Source: Coffea arabica (taxonomy: Eukaryota; Streptophyta; Magnoliopsida; Gentianales; Rubiaceae). Taken from it: 64,000 nucleotides of DNA. Positions 57,007-64,000 of the stretch are shown here, in pieces. The DNA is taken from positions 8,804,001 through 8,868,000 of the forward strand of contig NC_092310.1 of assembly GCF_036785885.1 (NCBI RefSeq), written 5' to 3'. The position numbers were made by a program, and so were the translations under genes. Each line of letters begins with the position of its first letter. Positions within the stretch are counted from its first letter, which is position 1. A model generated the notes under the pieces. That model had not been told where the DNA came from. It ran no database searches and saw only the letters and a list, made by a program, of their open reading frames with translations.

Positions 57007-57541
57007 TTAGGGAATTGGCTTAATTTCTTTTATGTAGAATTCTTGTTTTGTGTGGAAGTAACTAGTTTCCTAATTGGTTTTAGTTACTTGAAGTAGCAGC
57101 TAAAAAATATTCTATTTAGTTTAGAATTAGAAGTTATTTCCTATTCTGTACAAGTCTAGGAATTAGAATTGATTTCCTATTGTTATTTGGATTTTGGCCA
57201 AATAATGTTCCCTATAAATAGATGTGTTGGCATACTACACAAGGGACACACAAGGAGACACAAAAGCATCATGTAGCCTTATACATGGGGTGAGAGAGGG
57301 TTCTTGGGAGATGAAAGATGGTATACAAAGGTTGGGTTTGGATTCAAATTGTATTCTTGTCTAGGGTTTTCCTCTCATAATAAAGAATAGGTTTCTCTCC
57401 GTGGACGTAGGCTCAATGGTGGAGGCGAACCACTATAAATATTGTATGTCGTTTATTTTTCATGCTTGTGACTTGTTCTTCATTAAATTGTTGTGCACTT
57501 GATATCTCAATAGTTGTTTATTCCGCGCTTGGATCCTAACA
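57007..57541 (+). repeat. Solo copia-type LTR (535 bp)
   Basis: It starts TGTTAGGG and ends CCTAACA. TATA box CCTATAAATAG is near 57211 and AATAAAG near 57380, so it reads plus. It is not followed by a PBS. ATAAT (57542-57546) after it pairs with ATAAC (56271-56275) before the TRIM, not with a sequence at its own left end. Confidence 0.8.
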
Positions 57542-57830
57542 ATAATAACGAATCATTGCTAGTATCCACATAATAGGAAATGGATTGTTCATGCGAGGCA
57601 AGTAAGGAGCACTGATGTACAGGTTTCCAACAAAACCAGATTCTACGAACAACTTGGGTACTCCCATTATGGAACAAATACCATTGGGGAAACAGTAATC
57701 GGAAAAAGATATACCAAAAGTTACATCTCATGCCTCTTTGAATGATTGTAAAGTATTTGGATTTATGATGCAAAACCTATAAATATCAATATAGGTTGGA
57801 TTGCCATATTATCAAATTATATGTTTTCTT
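57542..57830 (-). pseudogene. LINE-D piece 5: truncated endonuclease
   Basis: Minus-strand codons PVHQCSLLASHEQSISYYVD, preceded by RRIWFCWKP, match the central L1 endonuclease region just ahead of the VYGKN segment at 56250. To the right the similarity fades at about 57830, which is the 5' truncation. Confidence 0.7.
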
Positions 57831-58900
57831 TGTGCAAATAAAAGACAAAAAAACCAAAAAAGATGGAAGAAAATTTGAGAAGTTTAACTGAATGGAAAGA
57901 AAAACTCGACCATGTTTAAATATCTAACATAATTGACGTTGGGAGTTTCGGTGATGGAAAGGAAGGGAAACGAAAAGGAAAATAAAATAAAATAAAGAAA
58001 ATAAAATATCAAAAAGAAAAGAAAAAATTTAGATGTAATATAAGATAAAAGTATCCAAATTATGAGGATACTCTAGTCAAAGAACACTACAAAGAGGTAA
58101 AATGCCTATTTAGAAATTTGAAGGGGTAAAGTGCAAACTGACCTCAAATGTCATCGGGGTTTAATGCAATTAACCCTATCTAAAAGGATTTGTGTTTACT
58201 GAGCTAACGAAAAGTAAAATTAAATGGTTTCATTTTCATTTATTTATTGAAAATTACCGAGTTGTATTACAAATGTTTTATCTACATGCTGCCTTGAGAA
58301 AGATTGCCTTTTACAAAAACGTAAACGAAACCCAAAATTTTGAAGTTCGAAGTTAGTCGAGCATTCCAACCCCCCCCCCCACAAGAAAAAGGAGGTTAAT
58401 CAAGCTTTTTAGCTTCCCAATCGGCATTTGTAATTGCTAAAAGTCTCTCAAATCCTTTTTTTTTTGTCGAAGGTCAAAAGTCCTTCAACAATTTTTGTTT
58501 ATTAGAAGAGTGGGTGCTTAAATATTTGACCAGTTGATTTTGTTTTGAAACTCTGACCGAACAATGACTCGATTGAAGTCCTGGTTTAAGGAACCCATCT
58601 AAAAATCGGGTGACATCATCATGATGTCATAAATATATTTAATTTTAAAATTAATATGCTATGTAAAATTTGTAAAAATGTAATAATCTTCAAAAAGGTA
58701 TGTTCATGTATATTTGATGTTTCTAAGATATTTTACAAGAAAATACAACTAAAGTAATACAATCAAGTAGCAATTTGTATAATTTAATGCATATTCAACA
58801 AGTTTAGAACTAAATTAGAGGACTAATTTGAAAAATAATACTAGAATTTAGGACAAAAGCTATAAATTATAAAATTTTTTAAGCATGTTTATAGTTTTCT
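57831..58900. other. Non-coding stretch
   Basis: AT-rich sequence with an A-rich run at 57960-58030 and a C-run at 58371-58380. No gene or element ends are recognised. Confidence 0.4.
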
Positions 58901-61900
58901 ATCACTCTAGGGGTCGAACCATAAAATTGACAAAACTTTCAAGCCCCAAAGCTGATTTCCCTAGTTCTTTCCATTCTTTTTCTCTCATAATCTCATTGGC
59001 CACCATCGTCCTCTCCATCTTGTCCTTGTCCTTTCTTCTCCAAACGTGTGAGGAGCCTAAAATTATTTTTAAAATTTTCTTCTAATTTTGAAAAATTAAT
59101 TTATATTTTTTTTAATTTTACTTTACTTGCTTATCTGCTAGCCTTAATTTGATAGTGATTTTAAAGGTTAAGTTAAGATTTTTCTCTTTTTCTTTTTATA
59201 TTTTAGTGCATGTTAAGTTTTGTAGATTATTAAGGTAGTTTAATCGACTAGTAAGATGTGTGCGTTAAATTTGGTGGACAAGAACGGGTGTGGTACTAGA
59301 GGGATTATATGATTAGAAGTGTTAAAAGTGTAATAGAGAAACCCTAGTTATCTTGGAGATTAGAAACACAAGAGAGACAAAGAGATAGGTTTGAACCATT
59401 TGCTGCCATTTGTCACTCATCCCTCAAAGTTTGACTAAGACCCTTTGACCAAAGACTTGTCCTTGCTCTTATCTTGGAAAATGGAAGAAAAATCCATCAT
59501 CTTTCTTCCTCCCTTTGGCCGACTCCCTTAAGCAAGAAAAGAGAGAGTTTTTTCAAGTTTCATCTTGATTCCTAGCTAGATTTTGTGGGAAAATCAACCT
59601 CAAGCCTTAATCCATCCATAGAAGGTTGCAACAAGGAACGAAGGAACTTGGTGAGGTGTGTGTATTAAATTTGGTAGAAAAGAGTGGGTATTAAGTAAGA
59701 GAAAGTATGCGATTAAAAGTGCTAAAAATAAATTAGTGAATCATAAGTTAAAACAAAAATACAAGAGAGGCAAAGAAATAGGCTTGAACCGACTCGTGCC
59801 GTTTGTTACCATTGAAAACACCACTCGACCAAGACTTTCTTTCCCTAATTTTTTTATTTTTCTTTTATTTTTCTTTCCCTAATTTTTTCCTAGGGTTGGC
59901 CAAAATTATTGACCAAGAAAGAGAGAAAAAGAAAAAAAAAAGAGAGGAAAATAGGTGATTGCCGAGTGTTGGCAATCAAGACCCTCTTTGACCAAAAGCT
60001 TTCTTCGGTCTTTATCTTTCATATCATCAAAATTCCTTTCATTTTTCTTCCATGTTGGCCGACCAAAGAGAGGGAAAAAGAGAGAAAGAGAGCTTCATTT
60101 TTCATCTTGATCTTGCCTTGATTGAGTGAAGAATCAACAAGAATCACTAGTTTAATCCGAACAAAGTTACAACAAAGTGCCAAGGAGGCTTGTAGTGGAG
60201 TTATTTGGATAGGAAAGCTTTGGTTTTTTCATTTTCTCCTAGAGGTTGAAGGTATTAAGTTGGAAAACTTTCTTTCTCTGTCTTATCTTGCATTTTATTT
60301 GGGTAGATGACTAGAATATAGAAGTTTTATAGAAGATAACCGAGATTTGTGAAGAATGGTGAATTTTCCAGCTTTGTATTATATTTTTCAGCCATGATAT
60401 GATGGTATCTAGCCTTAATATGAACTTGTATGAAGATTTATAGCTTTAACGTGACTTTTTACCTTCCAAATAAGAATTTCCAGCTTTAGTTCCAAATTTC
60501 CAGCCTTGGTAGAGAATTTTTCAGCTTAGATATATGTTGTTTATATGCTAGAGATAAGTTTAAATTAGTTAGTTTTGTAACCTAGTATAAGAACCCCTTT
60601 TAGCTTATAACTTGTGGAGTTGATTTGGTCTGTTTTGTCATGAAACTTAGCTTGAAAAGTTTGAGGAAAGGTTAAGAAAAATAGGGGAGGTGCTGCCCGT
60701 TTTTCTTCCTGTGGGATAAGTGAGTAAAAGTGGAAGTAGAGGTGTGAATTTAGGGCATTTTGTCTTCCTCTTGTATATGACTTTTCTCAAAACACTTGTT
60801 ACAATCTATTTCTTTGCATGTGTGTTAGTTTTGAGCCAAAACAAAGAAGTTTAAGAAGGGGAAAAACCTCATTTTCCAAACTAATAACTTGCTGGAAAAT
60901 TTTCACAGGAAGTCCTGCGTAGCTTTGGGAAATTGACTATAACTTCATATAGGAAAGTCGGAATTGAGTTCCGTATGTAGCATTTGAAACTAGACTCATA
61001 GGGACTTCAACGGCATAAAAGTCAAGGTTTGGTTCAACTCCTATAAATACCAGCAAATCTACAAACTTTCTTCAAAACCATGATTGTCCTGTTTTTGCGC
61101 ATGAGACAACAGTGAGTTTAAACTAAAATTTGACTAAACTATGAGCTGAATTTCATGAAGATTCTTCTAAAGACTGTTAGTGCTTCGAGTCTATTTTTTA
61201 ATGGTGTAAGTTTTGTAATTTTTTGACCTATGGAACTCAAGTTATGCTTTTCAAAGGATGCCACCAAAGCTGAGAATTTTGTCAAATGAATTGAGTGGGA
61301 CTTGGAAAACTTTTCTGGGTCTTAAACCTTAATTTGGTGTGATTTTGAATGCTTAAATTGCTCTCCTCAATTTTACTTGTGTTGGATTTTATCTTTAAGT
61401 CTCGAGCTCAAAGTGAGAAGTATATGGAATACCTAGGAATACAAGACGTGTATGTTTTGGCTAGTTGAATCTACTAAGTTTAAACCTATTATGATTGTGA
61501 ATCTTGCTTCAAGGTTTTGGTAGCGATAAAGTTATTATCCAGAGAGTTGACGTTTAATCTACTGATACCGGTGAGTGTTTCTTACATGTTGTGCTTCCAA
61601 TGACTATGTGAAATGTTGTGAATGTTTGCTTGGATGTTAAACGCTTTTCAATGATTGTTAAATGGATTTTTAATGGACGAGTGTGCACTTTATCGCACTC
61701 GACCTAAGTGAATGCGAATTTTTAATGATCAAATGATTGAATGTTACTTGTGCATGAATGTAAGCCTTAGACTGAACTGGGCCCTTGCCCTTCGTTGCTA
61801 GTCGACTCGAGCCAGAAGCAAACTCAATCGGGCGGCTGGTGACCCTAAAACAGTATTTGGTATACTCGAGTATGACCACGAAGTCAGGTGGAGAACTGGC

Positions 61901-62480
61901 CAGTGAATGCAATGCAATAAATGAATGAAATGAACACTGAAGGAGTTTTCACTTTTAATGTTTTCAAATGTCGGAGGAATAAGGGAAATGATTGGCGACT
62001 GAATGATTGAATGAATGCCTTCAAGTGAACACGTATCCTTCCAATGATTAAATGTTTGTTCTTGAATGACTATTTATTACTGTGCAAAGTGTGCAAATTG
62101 TTCAATGCAATACTTCCCTAGTTTATCTACCTAATTGCTTGTTTGAGAACCTCATTGGGCTTTTAGCTCATTCCTTTAGTTTTTGTTTTTCTTACAGGAG
62201 TGGAGGCCGGAGCAATTAAGCATGAAATAGTGTGTATAATCTTCATGTACTTGTACATTTGTAGATGAAATGTATTTGGGATCTTTGTTAATGGAATCTT
62301 ATGTTTCACTTTTGGATTGTAAGTTAAGTTGAAATTCTTGGATGAATGGAACTTTTATGTTAATCTAGAGGCGTAAAAGACTATTTCAAGAATGTTAGTG
62401 AGTGAGTACTGGCGAGAGTTAGGCAGGCGGTCCACCAAACCCTTAGGTCACCTTAGGGGAAGTTGGGGTCGTCACAAGAT
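58900..62480 (+). repeat. Non-coding LTR-like repeat, plus orientation
   Basis: This is the inverted counterpart of 8777-11384 by the shared blocks cited there, ending in ...GGGGTCGTCACA near 62476. Inside, a stretch of about 190 bp recurs (59255 and 59650; GTGTGTG(C/T)(G/A)TTAAATTTGGT). Pyrimidine/purine-rich tracts are rich in GGCCGAC phrases. No coding sequence is supported. It is probably LTR or LTR-adjacent DNA of a large gypsy-like family. Confidence 0.5.
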
Positions 62481-63111
62481 GCATTTCTCCGTTTGTTTCT
62501 TTTCTTTTTTTTTCACCCCTTTTTCACTTTTGTATCTTTGCATTTCTTTTTCTATTTACCACATGAAAATCATCAACACTATTTTTTGGTTGGGCGAAAA
62601 TCATCAACTCACATTAAGTTTCTTCTGTCAAATGCTAAAGTTGGGTCTGCCATAGGAAAACGTGGCTCAACCATAAATGATTTCTAGACACAGTCTGGAA
62701 AATCATCAACTTCTCTTCTTCTTTTTTTCTCAATTCTTTTAATTTTAACTTTAAATCTTTCAATATTTGTGCTGGAATAGCCATATGTGACTATAACACT
62801 GCTATTGCCGTCAAATATGCACTCAAGGATCGATATCCATGCTGAAAATTTTGGGAGAAAAATAGCAGAAATTGGATGTTAGAAAAAAAATCGGGTAAAA
62901 ATAGTAGAAATTGGATGCTCAAAAAGAATTGATTTTCCCAGTTGTTCCAAGTTTTCGATCAAACCCAAATTTTGGCCAGTTCTGACTGAGTCTTTATCAC
63001 CCGAGTTTTTGAACAAACTCGCACTGGACATGTCTCCGGATTCCAATTCAACGGCCGGTCCGATCCGAGTTTAAAAACATGACTGTTGAGGTGTCGTGCA
63101 GGGCCATGGTG
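62481..63111. other. Non-coding stretch
   Basis: A short imperfect repeat (AATAG(C/T)AGAAATTGGATG) occurs near 62862 and 62900. No gene is recognised. Confidence 0.4.
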
Positions 63112-63119
63112 AGCGTGAG

Positions 63120-63910
63120 TAGGGATGGCAATGGACGGTCACCCGCCCTGCGAGGGGCTAACGGGGAGGGGGTTGGGGCGGGGGGAATTTTTCTCCCCCC
63201 ACTTAGAAACCAGGCGGGAGGCGGGGGAGTGTACCTCCGCCCCATCCCCCGCTCCGCCACCCGTTTTAAAAAAATAAATATATAATATATATATATATGT
63301 ATATAATTATATATAATATATACTTTAATTAGTTACAAACTTATGATAATGATATTATTAGTTATATGTATTATATAATGTCTATTAGTATATATAATAT
63401 AATTGATATTATTAATTATACTAATAATTATATATGTGTACTAATACAAATTATTAATTGGTTATACTAAATTTACTAATACATTTATACTAAATCCCTA
63501 GTTACACTTAATACAATAACAATTTTTTCTTAAAAAAAGCACAAGCACAATAATGAATTAGCGATTGTATTTGTGTCAAGAGTGAAAACTTGACTACTTT
63601 AGTTATATTTATTTTATCATGTTGGATTGTATTCAAATAATTTTTGTTTGATTGTTTTTATAAGTTTCAATTGTAAAATTACAATGAATAATAATTTGAT
63701 GATGTGTTGATATTTTAGTACTTGATTATTTGCTAAAATTTAACTATAATAAAATTATATAACAAAATTTTATTAACCCCGCGGATGGAAGGAGGCGGGG
63801 CGGGGGGCAGGGGACGGGGGATGGGGCGGGGGCGGGGGGAATTTTTAGGTAGTGGGACGGGGGATGGGGGAGGGGTCCCCCGCCCCAACCTCGCCACGTT
63901 GCCATCCCTA
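63120..63910. mobile_element. GC-ended hAT-type MITE (791 bp)
   Basis: Terminal inverted repeats TAGGGATGGCAA (63120-63131) and TTGCCATCCCTA (63899-63910) are perfect. The 8-bp target duplication AGCGTGAG lies at 63112-63119 and 63911-63918, also perfect. The subterminal ~100 bp on each side is extremely G/C-rich and mutually inverted; the centre is AT-rich, with (AT)n near 63270-63320. There is no transposase ORF. The perfect ends suggest recent insertion. Confidence 0.93.
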
Positions 63911-64000
63911 AGCGTGAGCAGCACTACAATTGTTACTTTCATTCATTAGGAACTACACTACTTTTCAAGCGCTAGCTTTCGATACCATTTTCTTTCATTT

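Larger units (their letters stand above)
43819..57830 (-). mobile_element. LINE-D, one 5'-truncated L1-type LINE split into five pieces
   Basis: Five minus-strand pieces follow each other in protein order with little overlap: endonuclease 57830-57542 and 56275-55793, RT start 55792-55150, RT core 50279-49160, linker and start of zf-RVT 45712-45121, zf-RVT and 3' end 44539-43819. T-run 43819-43825 marks the poly-A tail. Together they total about 3.9 kb, the length of an L1 ORF2. The gaps are filled by a gypsy LTR fragment, plastid DNA, a copia element, and a TRIM with a solo LTR. ORF1 and the first part of the endonuclease are missing. Confidence 0.8.

Noticed and set aside
63048..63285. Opposed ORFs rich in Gly/Pro/Arg
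   Set aside because: They are produced by the GC-rich end of the hAT MITE.

Overview
The window is gene-poor, repeat-dense nuclear DNA from a flowering plant, most likely a eudicot. The evidence is a Sirevirus-type Ty1/copia element, L1-type LINEs carrying an RNase H domain, an integrated caulimovirid genome, a TRIM, several MITEs, plastid DNA copied into the nucleus, and one plant receptor-like kinase gene. The species cannot be named from the sequence alone.

Layout. 1-8776: 3' nine-tenths of a Sirevirus (gag, PR-IN, RT-RNase H, env-like ORF, polypurine tracts, one complete 3' LTR). 8777-11384: non-coding LTR-like repeat in minus orientation, related to 58900-62480 in plus orientation. 11385-17826: decayed endogenous pararetrovirus with coat protein, movement protein, protease, RT-RNase H, TAV-like ORF, pregenomic promoter/leader and the start of a further ORF. 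17826-23720: LINE-A (minus). 23720-24612: LINE-B tail (plus). 24966-27443: the only intact-looking host gene, a G-type lectin receptor kinase. 27444-35860: non-coding, with two broken pieces of related kinase genes and small transposons (Harbinger-like, a second TIR element, SINE, MITE), tandem duplications and telomere-like repeats. 35863-41711: nearly complete LINE-C (minus) with a target-site duplication. 41712-43818: AT-rich, nothing recognised. 43819-57830: what I read as one 5'-truncated LINE (LINE-D, minus) split into five pieces by four insertions: a Ty3/gypsy LTR fragment, about 3.4 kb of plastid DNA, a 4.9 kb old Ty1/copia element, and a TRIM joined to a solo copia LTR. 57831-64000: non-coding LTR-like repeat and a GC-rich hAT MITE with perfect 8-bp target-site duplications.

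The working host biology is limited to the lectin receptor kinase: a secreted/transmembrane cell-surface receptor with a cytoplasmic non-RD kinase. The rest records successive insertions. Nesting gives a relative order: LINE-D, then copia/TRIM/plastid DNA within it; pararetrovirus, then a short LINE tail within it; kinase duplication, then a Harbinger-like element within it.

The most interesting items are the five-piece LINE, a pararetrovirus copy with two consecutive retropepsin-like segments, the exactly phased palindrome array in the Sirevirus LTR, the rearranged plastid insert with an exact 383-bp tandem repeat, and the TRIM/copia-LTR chimera. None is proven new from sequence reading alone.
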